From Proteromonas lacertae (lineage: Eukaryota > Sar > Bigyra > Opalinata > Proteromonadidae), in contig NGBS01001353.1 in assembly GCA_002245135.1 (NCBI GenBank), positions 1 through 20,250 on the forward strand: a stretch of DNA of 20,250 nucleotides. The letters run 5' to 3'. A model generated the notes under the pieces. The model worked only from the letters and a program-made list of their open reading frames with translations. It made no database searches and was not told where the DNA came from. A program made the translations under genes and the position numbers. Below are positions 1 through 6,867 of this stretch, piece after piece (the stretch's first letter is position 1; each line of letters starts with the position of its first letter).

Positions 1-893
1 AAATACCAAAATTTAGTTCTCATTAAACGACCTATGTAGAACTTTATCTTATCTTTCAGAGAATCGCAAAAGCTAATTATATCATAATTTGCATTGTTAT
101 TATTTTCATTATTATCATTGTTATTATTTCCATTGTTGTTATTATTGTTATTATCATTACTTCCATTGTCTGCATTTACTAATACTCCTCTTACCATATT
201 ATCATGTCTATTTTGCATAACATTTTCCGCTCTTATTTCAGCTGCACTATTATAATGTTCATTATTCATTATGTTAAAATCATTTTCTGGTTCTGGATGT
301 CTTTCATCAATTTCATAATGAGTTTTTTTAATTCTTCTATTTTCTAGTTGTGTAACACCTATTCTCTCTTTTGGATGTAAAACAACAAATGGATTTCTTT
401 GTAATATAAAATCAGATGCCATACACAATTTATCAATACCATCTGCTATACGAGTTTTAAATATTCCACATTCTCTTGCATTAGCAGAATTTTCATTTCC
501 TGCTAATTTTGGATTATAAGCTTCTAATGGTTTGCCATGTGCAAAAGGACCTGTTACAAATAAATTCTTACACCAATTAAACATTTTCATATGTTCATCA
601 TATAAATTATATATTCTATTAAATTCATGATTTGGCCATCCTATAGGAATTAGTCTATATTGCATAATCAATGCTTTGTTAAATCTTTTCACTTCATGAT
701 TCACATAGTTATTCAAATCATCTTCGCTTATATCTTGAAATGGTATGACTTGATTCCTTCTATGTCTTCTTCTATGTCTTATTCTGTTCATATCAATAGG
801 TACATTATCTTCATCTTCTTCATATTCATAATCATCATCTGTTGGTTCATCTTCTTCATCATTTGAATTGTTAACTTGTGGTTGTGGTTGCAT
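1..893 (-). CDS. Unknown virus-element protein, acidic N-terminus and Asn-rich tail (partial, runs off left edge)
   Basis: A leftward reading frame starts at the ATG whose complement is at 891-893 and stays open to the window edge (about 297 residues, C-terminus missing). The N-terminus (residues 1-35) is rich in Gln, Asn, Asp and Glu. A short basic run follows (residues about 38-46, RIRHRRRHRR). The middle is a globular-looking region with residues such as FVTGPFAHGKPLEAYN and ECGIFKTRIADGIDKLC. Near residues 245-275 there is an Asn/Asp homopolymeric tract encoded by the AAT/AAC repeats at about 90-170. I do not recognise the family. It is divergent from the capsid genes, with about 220 bp between it and the next ORF, so the two transcription units may share a promoter region. 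It is probably a viral structural or DNA-binding accessory gene, but this is inference only. Confidence 0.6.
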   Translation of the reverse strand, partial: MQPQPQVNNSNDEEDEPTDDDYEYEEDEDNVPIDMNRIRHRRRHRRNQVIPFQDISEDDLNNYVNHEVKRFNKALIMQYRLIPIGWPNHEFNRIYNLYDEHMKMFNWCKNLFVTGPFAHGKPLEAYNPKLAGNENSANARECGIFKTRIADGIDKLCMASDFILQRNPFVVLHPKERIGVTQLENRRIKKTHYEIDERHPEPENDFNIMNNEHYNSAAEIRAENVMQNRHDNMVRGVLVNADNGSNDNNNNNNNGNNNNDNNENNNNANYDIISFCDSLKDKIKFYIGRLMRTKFWY

Positions 894-1113
894 ATATATA
901 TATATAACGATATATAAATTAAAGAATAATTCAAATAAAATTATATTTTAATATTTCTCAACAATTATAAATCATAATGCAACCTAAAGATAGTAATAAT
1001 GTTATAAATAATAGAAGATCATTGTTCTTAACTACATCAGACTATGATTCAAAATTTCAAATAGATGGACAAGATGTATTAATACTCCAACTATAACTGA
1101 AAAATATCAATAT
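894..1113. promoter_or_regulatory. Divergent upstream region of the virus-element genes
   Basis: This stretch separates the leftward unknown gene from the rightward capsid genes. It opens with an (AT)n run at about 893-911 and is otherwise A/T-rich. A TTTTAATATTTCTCA stretch at about 946-960 loosely resembles the segment ahead of the ATPase gene. It probably holds promoters for both directions. That is inferred from gene orientation only. Confidence 0.35.
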
Positions 1114-1947
1114 ATGAGTTTAATTACTGCAGTTATTCCAAATAACTTCTATACAGTACAAGATGAAGTAAATGATCATATACTCTTTAATTTTACTTAT
1201 TATAGCTGCATTAATCCAGATGAAACAAATCCAATAAAATGGGCATACCCTGAAAACCAAAATGGACCTTATAATAAAACTATTGATATTAAAATACCTC
1301 AAAGAAAATATACAGGAAAAGAATTATTAGATTATTTTGCTAGAAATCTCTTAAGTTTTACTTTTTATGCATTTGATAATGGAGTGGAACCATTACCTGA
1401 TGAAGATTTTGCAAATAGATTTCCATTTCATAAAGTAGATGATCAAACAGATGTACTTCAATTTGAAAAAACTTCAGAAAATAGATTAAAGTTACAATTT
1501 AATTATATTACTCATTTCGGAAAATATTACTTTACAGATTTTAGTATGGAATTCCCTAACTTAGCATATAAGTTATTTGGTTTAGATGAAATAAATAAAA
1601 GTATATCAATTTATCATGCAAATCATTTAAGTGATGCATATTTCAGTAAAGATTTTAATTATTATTACAAATTGTTACCAAATCAGCCTTCTTTACTATG
1701 GGTGTCATTCATACAAATTAGATGTGACTGGGTTAATAGTGGTGAGAATTCAATGGTTTTAGCAAATATACCTGTAACTGATATAAATGCAGATTATACT
1801 ACATTCACTAATCCACAAATTGAATGGACAACTAAAAAGATGCAATATCACGAATATCAACGAATGAATATATCAGTCTCTCAACAAGATGGTTATGCAA
1901 TTGATTTAAATAACTTACCTATTTATTTTGAGATTATTTTGTATTAA
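1114..1947 (+). CDS. Penton-like minor capsid protein of the PLV element
   Basis: An intron-free reading frame of 277 codons lies directly upstream of the major capsid gene. The N-terminal part has the pattern 'sl..a.iPn..Y.v.d' (LITAVIPNNFYTVQDEV), typical of the first strand of Polinton, PLV and virophage penton/minor capsid proteins. The C-terminal part has the matching closing strands: a 'lakiPv' type segment (VLANIPVTDI), then a run ending in NLPIYFEIILY. The whole is predicted to be a beta-rich single jelly roll forming the pentameric vertices of an icosahedral capsid. Its position next to the major capsid gene supports this. Identification rests on pattern and context rather than on a strong sequence match, so 'minor capsid, penton type' is safer than any finer name. 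Confidence 0.65.
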   Translation: MSLITAVIPNNFYTVQDEVNDHILFNFTYYSCINPDETNPIKWAYPENQNGPYNKTIDIKIPQRKYTGKELLDYFARNLLSFTFYAFDNGVEPLPDEDFANRFPFHKVDDQTDVLQFEKTSENRLKLQFNYITHFGKYYFTDFSMEFPNLAYKLFGLDEINKSISIYHANHLSDAYFSKDFNYYYKLLPNQPSLLWVSFIQIRCDWVNSGENSMVLANIPVTDINADYTTFTNPQIEWTTKKMQYHEYQRMNISVSQQDGYAIDLNNLPIYFEIILY

Positions 1948-1970
1948 TAAATTTCTTGCTATTTTTAAGC

Positions 1971-1984
1971 ATTTTTTGATTTTT
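1971..1984 (+). promoter_or_regulatory. Candidate viral promoter motif ahead of the major capsid gene
   Basis: ATTTTTTGATTT occurs here, about 20 nt upstream of the capsid ATG, and again as ATTTTTTGATTT at 3453-3464, 27 nt upstream of the ATPase ATG. An exact 12-nt repeat at a similar place before two consecutive viral genes suggests a shared promoter element. The A/T-rich background makes chance recurrence possible. Confidence 0.35.
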
Positions 1985-2001
1985 AAAAAATAACATAAAA
2001 T

Positions 2002-3420
2002 ATGTCAATCACTGCTGTACCTAATTCACAAAAACATGAAAGCATTGTGCCAGCTTATATACCTGTCTACAATCATATTTTAGTTACACCTAACCAAAGC
2101 AGAAATGAGACTGTTTTATCTTTAAATTCAAACAGTGATGCTATTACATTTGAAATATCTGGTGATAATTGTGTTAATCTATCTAAAAGTTACTTTGAAT
2201 TTGAATTAGATTATACTACAGGTCAAAAAAGAGATCATGCAGATGCAGGTAAAGGACAATGGAAATTACCTATTACACCTGTAACTGATTCTACTACTGG
2301 TAAAATGTTAGATCATATAAATTTAAGGAATTCAATGAATTTTGGAACTATCAAAGTATACAATAAAACTGGAACACTTCTATGTGATTTAGATAGTAGT
2401 TATAATGAATATCGAGATTTAGCTCATCAAATTGCTAACCAGTATCCTTATGATATAAAAGATTATCATTATTATGAATATTTATTTGATGGCTTACGCA
2501 TTAGAAATAATAAAATAGCTGAAACAACTATATGTAATTCTAATTCTACTTTAAATGCAAATGGAGGTGTTTGGAATTATTGGGAAGAAATGGGAACAAC
2601 AGAAGATATATTACATGGAAAACTATACTGTAGATTTCATTTTGCAGATTTCTATAATACCATATTAGCTTTGAAGAATGATATTTATTTTGGTGAAGTC
2701 ATTTATATTCAATTCACATTTGCTCCTATAATGAATTGGATTCATCATAGCAATGGTTCTGTTTGGATTAATTCATGGCAACAGCATGTAGGAATGAAAA
2801 TTATTAATCCTAGACTTTACATTTGTTACAATAAAGATCCAACATGTAATGCTAATACCATTAATTATTCAACTCATCATCCTATTGACTTTACTGACTT
2901 TAATATAGTTCAAATCACTAAAGATCCAATTCCAGGTAGTAATACTTTTAACTATAACTTCAGTATTAATAGTAGCATAGGAAGTTATGTTAAATATATA
3001 TTATACAGAGCATATTATAATGATGCATATAATAGAGATACTATTCCTTTTGATCAAGATCAAGATAGAATAAGATGGCAAATTAATGATTTCGTTTATA
3101 CACCTGATTATTTATATCCTGCAAAATATCAGACATGGGAATATATGAGAAATATTATTCAAAATACAATATTTGATAAATGTAATACATTATCATTTCC
3201 CAATTCATTTTTTGATGTTCTAAATTTCAGTACTGATCGATTAACTGAATTAAAATTAAGAGCTGGTAAAGACTTAGCAAGTGATTTAAAAATTACTTTG
3301 GATTGCTCAAATCAACGATTTGATGCTAATCATAATCCATATACAATTCATCATAAGTTCTACATAATTACTGGTAAACAATTGATTATTGGACCAAGAG
3401 GTGTTGAAAAGGTAGTATAA
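2002..3420 (+). CDS. Major capsid protein, double jelly roll, PLV type
   Basis: An intron-free gene of 472 residues, starting at ATG 54 nt after the penton-like stop. It would form the trimeric (pseudo-hexameric) capsomers of the icosahedral shell. The length fits double-jelly-roll capsid proteins of PLVs and virophages (roughly 450-650 residues). The sequence is rich in aromatic and Asn residues in alternating beta-strand patterns. It has an early 'v.l....d.itFeisG' segment (AITFEISGDNCVNLSKSYFE), typical of the first strands of the N-terminal jelly roll, where a hydrophobic patch and 'yfEfel' follow. It ends in a basic, Gly-containing tail (ITGKQLIIGPRGVEKVV). The next gene is the packaging ATPase. 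The family call combines these patterns with gene order. A profile search would settle which capsid clade it belongs to. Confidence 0.75.
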   Translation: MSITAVPNSQKHESIVPAYIPVYNHILVTPNQSRNETVLSLNSNSDAITFEISGDNCVNLSKSYFEFELDYTTGQKRDHADAGKGQWKLPITPVTDSTTGKMLDHINLRNSMNFGTIKVYNKTGTLLCDLDSSYNEYRDLAHQIANQYPYDIKDYHYYEYLFDGLRIRNNKIAETTICNSNSTLNANGGVWNYWEEMGTTEDILHGKLYCRFHFADFYNTILALKNDIYFGEVIYIQFTFAPIMNWIHHSNGSVWINSWQQHVGMKIINPRLYICYNKDPTCNANTINYSTHHPIDFTDFNIVQITKDPIPGSNTFNYNFSINSSIGSYVKYILYRAYYNDAYNRDTIPFDQDQDRIRWQINDFVYTPDYLYPAKYQTWEYMRNIIQNTIFDKCNTLSFPNSFFDVLNFSTDRLTELKLRAGKDLASDLKITLDCSNQRFDANHNPYTIHHKFYIITGKQLIIGPRGVEKVV

Positions 3421-3452
3421 GTAATAATACTTTATTATTGACTTCTATTTTT

Positions 3453-3464
3453 ATTTTTTGATTT
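3453..3464 (+). promoter_or_regulatory. Candidate viral promoter motif ahead of the packaging ATPase
   Basis: Second exact copy of ATTTTTTGATTT, 27 nt before the ATPase ATG at 3491 and in the same strand and context as the copy at 1971. It lies in the short gap (3421-3490) between capsid and ATPase genes. Confidence 0.35.
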
Positions 3465-3490
3465 CTCACTACATAATATATACACACACT

Positions 3491-4252
3491 ATGTTTAAAT
3501 TTGAAAAAATAAATAATATACAAATTGAACCTGTTGATGGTGGTGAGTCTTTTGATCCTAAGAAAATTCTGGGATATGATTACTTTAATGAGCCTTTCTG
3601 CAATATATTTATTGTAGCTCGTAAGAACAGTGGGAAAACTACTTTGATATACAATATATTAAGACATATTATAGATCCAAAATATAAGAAAAAACAACAT
3701 GTACATTTTTTCGTAGGTACAATTAAACAAGATAGGATATATGATTCAATTAAAGAGTTATTAGATTATAATGAAATTAGTTATGATGAAAACGATTCAT
3801 TATTTGAACCTTATTCAGGAGATAATTTAGTAGAGAAGTTAATGAAATCAATTGATGATACAAACAAAGATAATTTTGAGTATGCAGAACATATTATAAT
3901 ATTTGATGATCTTAGTTTAGAGTTGAAAACAGCTAATATCATACCAGTATTAATGAAAGAAAATAGACATTTAAAATCAAAAATTATAATTAGTAGTCAA
4001 TATATTACTGATATAGTACCTTCAGCAAGATCACAAGTAGATTATTGTTTAACATTTTATGGATTGAGTAATAGAAATTTGTTTGACTTATACAACTCAT
4101 TGAATATATGGATACCTGAATATGAAACATTTAAAGAGTTATATTTAGCTGTTACTAAGCCACAATATAACTTCTTATATATTGATAATGTTAAAAAAGT
4201 GTTTAGAGCTAACTTTAATATTTTGATTGAAGATCATTCTGAAGTTTCTTGA
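3491..4252 (+). CDS. Genome-packaging ATPase (A32-like, FtsK/HerA fold)
   Basis: A product of 253 residues. It would pump DNA into preformed capsids using ATP. I chose the ATG at 3491 (MFKFEKINNIQ) over the in-frame codon at 3458, because the latter's extra 11 residues look non-coding and overlap the motif ahead of the gene. The P-loop (Walker A) is at residues 43-51, ARKNSGKTT. The first position is Ala where many relatives have Gly. The Walker B motif is at about residue 137, HIIIFDDL, with the Asp pair. Downstream, IIISSQYITDIVPSARSQVD matches the sensor/arginine-bearing segment of A32-type ATPases, where 'i.s.Q....ip...r.n.d' is usual. It follows the capsid gene, and its stop overlaps the next start, as in viral packaging modules. 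Confidence 0.85.
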   Translation: MFKFEKINNIQIEPVDGGESFDPKKILGYDYFNEPFCNIFIVARKNSGKTTLIYNILRHIIDPKYKKKQHVHFFVGTIKQDRIYDSIKELLDYNEISYDENDSLFEPYSGDNLVEKLMKSIDDTNKDNFEYAEHIIIFDDLSLELKTANIIPVLMKENRHLKSKIIISSQYITDIVPSARSQVDYCLTFYGLSNRNLFDLYNSLNIWIPEYETFKELYLAVTKPQYNFLYIDNVKKVFRANFNILIEDHSEVS

Positions 4253-5079
4253 TGTTTTTATTAATTTTATTATTTTATTGTTTATTAATTCAAAAAATGT
4301 TTATTGGGGAACGAAATACTTCAGATATAAATATTGATACAGATAAGCTTGCTAAAGATATAGCTGACAAAATAAATATACAACCTACTGATCCTGATAC
4401 TATTGTTAAACCTATTAATAATCATACTGATACTCAAATAAATAATATTATTACACCTGTTAATGATATCAAAACTACTACAAATACTATATATGGTAAA
4501 TGTCAAGAAATATATAATGTTGTAAATAATAGCTCTGGTAGCACTACAATAGTTAATAATTCTGTATCACCTAAATTATTGCATACTGAATATACATATT
4601 GGTCAGTTAATTTCTATATATTTCAAGATGGTTCCATCAATCAATATGAATCTACTGTAAAAGTACCTATAAAAATTCAAATGTTTGAACATTTTATGAG
4701 AATCAAGATATACAATGGCCTTGTTTTAAAAAATCATGATGATGGTTATGGATTTATATTATATCTAGATGACAATCATGTTATTAAAGCTGAACCAGGT
4801 AAAGAAGATTTATTGCAACAATATTATAACAAATTATTAGAAACATACTTTGTAGATGGTAGTAATGGAATATACTTCCCTATACAAGGTGTAATAAATG
4901 AAACTTCACAACCTGCAATTAATGATTATGGAGGTTTTTGGCCTATATTAAGAAATAATAATAATAAATGTAATCTTTATATAGAACGAAAAGGACTTGA
5001 TGCATATTCATATCAAGCATTCCCACCTCAAGTTATTATAACAGAGTGGATGGATACAGGTGTTACAGAACCATTTTAA
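4252..5079 (+). CDS. Unknown membrane-anchored virus-element protein
   Basis: A product of 275 residues, starting at the ATG that overlaps the ATPase TGA by one base (TGATG). It begins with a strongly hydrophobic segment (residues 1-15, MFLLILLFYCLLIQK) that is a membrane anchor or uncleaved signal. Then comes an Asn/Thr/Ile/Asp-rich linker (about residues 20-100) with loosely repeated 'D.i..pIN..td.qin' units, which may be coiled or fibrous. The C-terminal globular domain (about 105-275) is rich in Tyr, Trp and Phe with beta-like alternation. I do not recognise the family. Position after the ATPase, the N-terminal anchor and a beta-rich C-terminal domain suggest a virion membrane or spike-like protein. 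This is inference from architecture alone. Confidence 0.6.
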   Translation: MFLLILLFYCLLIQKMFIGERNTSDINIDTDKLAKDIADKINIQPTDPDTIVKPINNHTDTQINNIITPVNDIKTTTNTIYGKCQEIYNVVNNSSGSTTIVNNSVSPKLLHTEYTYWSVNFYIFQDGSINQYESTVKVPIKIQMFEHFMRIKIYNGLVLKNHDDGYGFILYLDDNHVIKAEPGKEDLLQQYYNKLLETYFVDGSNGIYFPIQGVINETSQPAINDYGGFWPILRNNNNKCNLYIERKGLDAYSYQAFPPQVIITEWMDTGVTEPF

Positions 5080-5214
5080 TCTTTATTATGATTATTTTAT
5101 TATGTTTATTATAAAATTTATTATATTTTTATTATATTATATGATTTTTATTAAATTACGCATATTTTTAAACCCTGTCCCAAATCATTTTAAGATAAAG
5201 ATTCGTTTTAAAAT

Positions 5215-5694
5215 TTAGAGTATGTTTATCGTAGTTTGATCATTGTTTCCTTTAACTTCTTCTTGTGCTTCTTCTTCCTCATCATCATCACTATCATCAA
5301 ATATATAATTCTTCTTTACATAATGTTTCAACATAGGATTCTTCTTCAAATGAACACTTCCCATTCCTTCAGGTAGTGTTAACCATTCAATATACTTATC
5401 AAACACTGCAAAATAATGTCTATTTAATCCTCTTGGTTTTACTGATGGTTTAATATCGAAAAGCATCATATAATATCTCTTATCACTATACTTTGTCCAC
5501 ATCTTTTGATGGCAAATAGCACAGAATTCATTATAAGACTTTATCTCTTCCTTAGGTAATGGGCTATCTAAAACTGCACTTATGTTATGGTTAAAATATA
5601 AGTAAAACTTACATGTTCCACATATACACTTATCTAAATAATCTTCATTATTTCTAAATGAACAAAAGAAAGCAAAGTTTACTGAAGCACACAT
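5215..5694 (-). CDS. Unknown Cys-rich (zinc-ribbon-like) protein with acidic tail, virus element
   Basis: A leftward, intron-free reading frame of 159 residues, convergent with the gene before it. Two paired-cysteine knuckles, CICGTC (residues about 23-28) and CAICH (about 58-62), are spaced as in a zinc ribbon or treble-clef-like finger. They are followed by a basic/aromatic middle (KMWTKYSDKRYYMM). A highly acidic run (about residues 132-145, DDSDDDEEEEAQEE) comes near the C-terminus. It may bind nucleic acid or act as a transcription accessory, as small zinc-finger proteins in large DNA viruses and PLVs do. I do not recognise a specific family. The start is the first ATG after an A/T-rich leader. 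Confidence 0.55.
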   Translation of the reverse strand: MCASVNFAFFCSFRNNEDYLDKCICGTCKFYLYFNHNISAVLDSPLPKEEIKSYNEFCAICHQKMWTKYSDKRYYMMLFDIKPSVKPRGLNRHYFAVFDKYIEWLTLPEGMGSVHLKKNPMLKHYVKKNYIFDDSDDDEEEEAQEEVKGNNDQTTINIL

Positions 5695-5951
5695 ATTTAT
5701 ATTTTTTTGATAAAAAACGGTTTTTCTAAAATTTCAGGAAAATCAAAACTGTTTCTTTTTTCTGTTTATAACAACAGTTTCACGTCAGAATTTCGATTTA
5801 GTAAAAAATATAGAATACTGCAGATAATTCTTTAAATATATATTTTTGATACTATTTAAATTCTTTTGAATGTTTTTAACTACACTATATAAATCCATGA
5901 ATAAATTGATAAATGAAAAAAAATAACCAAAAAAAAAGTAAGAACGCATTC

Positions 5952-6001
5952 TGTAGCTTGGCCATCACACTATTTAATCACTAAGTCCTAGTCAGGCTAC
6001 A
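5952..6001. repeat. Inverted repeat 1 of the junction block
   Basis: TGTAGC at 5952-5957 is the reverse complement of GCTACA at 5996-6001. Between them lies a further short CCT/AGG pairing. The arms are only six bases, so on its own this is weak. It gains weight from its two neighbours. Confidence 0.35.
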
Positions 6002-6048
6002 CAGGACACGCTACTTACTTACATAGAAATACATTTCTTATTCTATAA

Positions 6049-6084
6049 AGTAGCTACCCTGCCGGGGTAGAACAGGTAGCTACT
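6049..6084. repeat. Inverted repeat 2: nested perfect stem-loop
   Basis: AGTAGCTACC (6049-6058) and GGTAGCTACT (6075-6084) are perfect reverse complements. Inside, CTACCC and GGGTAG can alternatively pair. The stem contains the self-complementary word GTAGCTAC in both arms. A 10-bp perfect stem with a 16-nt G/C-containing loop stands out in this A/T-rich window. It could be a cruciform, a terminator-like RNA hairpin or a transposon end. Confidence 0.6.
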
Positions 6085-6218
6085 TATCTATTTCTACACT
6101 TTATTTCTACTATCCTACGCTAAAAACTATTAAAAATATAAAAATAGAATTTGACCCATAAATTTATTCACACACTAAAATATATACACAATTTAAAATT
6201 CACCGCTTGCTCCAGTAT

Positions 6219-6298
6219 AACCCGTACCAAAAACTAATTCACACTCAAATCGCTTATTCTTATCTGTAGAAGGCACCTAAGAATAGTCTGGTACGGTT
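6219..6298. repeat. Inverted repeat 3: two-level hairpin
   Basis: The outer arms AACCCGTACCA (6219-6229) and TGGTACGGTT (6289-6298) pair along ten bases with one bulged C. The inner arms ATTCTTA (6256-6262) and TAAGAAT (6278-6284) pair perfectly. The geometry is that of an RNA with a closing stem and an internal hairpin. No tRNA, 5S or hammerhead core is recognisable. Confidence 0.5.
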
Positions 6299-6339
6299 TA
6301 CCCACATACAGTGATATTCTTACGGTTATACATATATTA

Positions 6340-6867
6340 TTAGTAGTTCAAGTATTAGAAAGAGTAGCAGCAACAGGTCGAAGTGTAATTTGTACAATCC
6401 ATCAACCATCTTTTGAAATATTCAAATTATTTACTGATATATTGTTATTAGAAAGAGGTGGAAGAATGATCTATTTAGGTCCAATGGGTGAAAACAGTAG
6501 TTCATTAGTAGAATTCTTAGAAGGTCATCCCGATGTTCCCAAACTACCTCCACATATGAATCCAGCTGGTTGGATGTTAGAAGTAACAGGAGGAGGTGTG
6601 AATAAAGCCAGAACAGAAATGTCAGGATATTATTTAAAGAGTGAACTATATCAATCTAATATGACAACTTTAGAAAATATCGAAAATGCTGATTGTCGAA
6701 AATTGCCAAAGTTAAAGAGATATATGAGACCATTCATGTCCCAATTTTCAGCTACCATGGGAAGAGTATGGAGATTTTACTGGAGATCATCTAGAATATT
6801 GAATAATGTATATGCTAGTGATAAATATTCATTAATAATGATTAGAAGAAATGATTACACATTCTGA
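6340..6867 (+). pseudogene. Truncated ABCG/PDR-type ABC transporter fragment
   Basis: The reading frame from about 6,340 to the stop at 6,867 carries the end of a nucleotide-binding domain of the full-size ABCG (pleiotropic drug resistance) family. It has the switch-histidine segment ATGRSVICTIHQPSFEIF, then LLLERGGRMIYLGPMGENS and the family's linker pattern PPHMNPAGWMLEVTGGG. After that come residues matching the approach to the first transmembrane block (MSQFSATMGRVWRFYWRSSR). The Walker A, signature and Walker B regions that should lie upstream are absent, as are all membrane helices downstream. Homology fades after about 6,795. It is therefore an internal piece of a gene that normally encodes about 1,200-1,500 residues. 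The left break abuts the inverted-repeat block, suggesting that insertion or recombination there cut the gene. Confidence 0.75.

Larger units (their letters stand above)
1..5760. mobile_element. Endogenous Polinton-like virus (PLV/virophage class), right part
   Basis: A compact cluster of intron-free genes contains the morphogenesis set of the PLV/Polinton/virophage class: penton-like minor capsid protein, double-jelly-roll major capsid protein and A32/FtsK-HerA-type packaging ATPase, all rightward and closely spaced. Unknown genes flank them on the opposite strand. The host genes further right are full of mini-introns, while these have none, which supports a viral origin. The left end is outside the window. 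The right end is uncertain, somewhere between the last viral gene (5,694) and the transporter fragment (about 6,345). No polymerase, integrase, protease or terminal inverted repeat is visible. The element is mostly open with about one visible break and looks relatively young, but it is treated as a fossil. Virophage or true Polinton remain alternatives, because the deciding replication genes are not in view. Confidence 0.8.
5695..6340. other. Non-coding block with multiple inverted repeats at the virus/host junction
   Basis: No gene is recognisable. The first part (5,695-5,935) is A/T-rich with a small inverted repeat (AAACTGTT at 5746-5753 against AACAGTTT at 5773-5780). From about 5,940 to 6,310 the composition becomes clearly less A/T-rich and three larger inverted repeats follow one another (listed separately). 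The words GTAGC/GCTAC recur many times on both strands. This could be the terminal region of the virus element, a structured non-coding RNA locus or a decayed DNA transposon. It ends directly against the transporter fragment. Confidence 0.5.

Noticed and set aside
90-175. ATT/GTT-rich simple repeat resembling a microsatellite or CRISPR-like array
   Set aside because: It has no regular repeat-spacer structure. It encodes the Asn-rich tract of the leftward gene.
3458-3490. Upstream start codon for the packaging ATPase
   Set aside because: The added 11 residues look non-coding and would place the start inside the T-rich motif that recurs before the capsid gene. The ATG at 3491 fits better.
5940-6310. 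tRNA, 5S rRNA or hammerhead ribozyme in the hairpin block
   Set aside because: Despite the GGCCAT word and nested stems, no cloverleaf, A/B-box pair, 5S internal control region or CTGATGA...GAAA core could be found.
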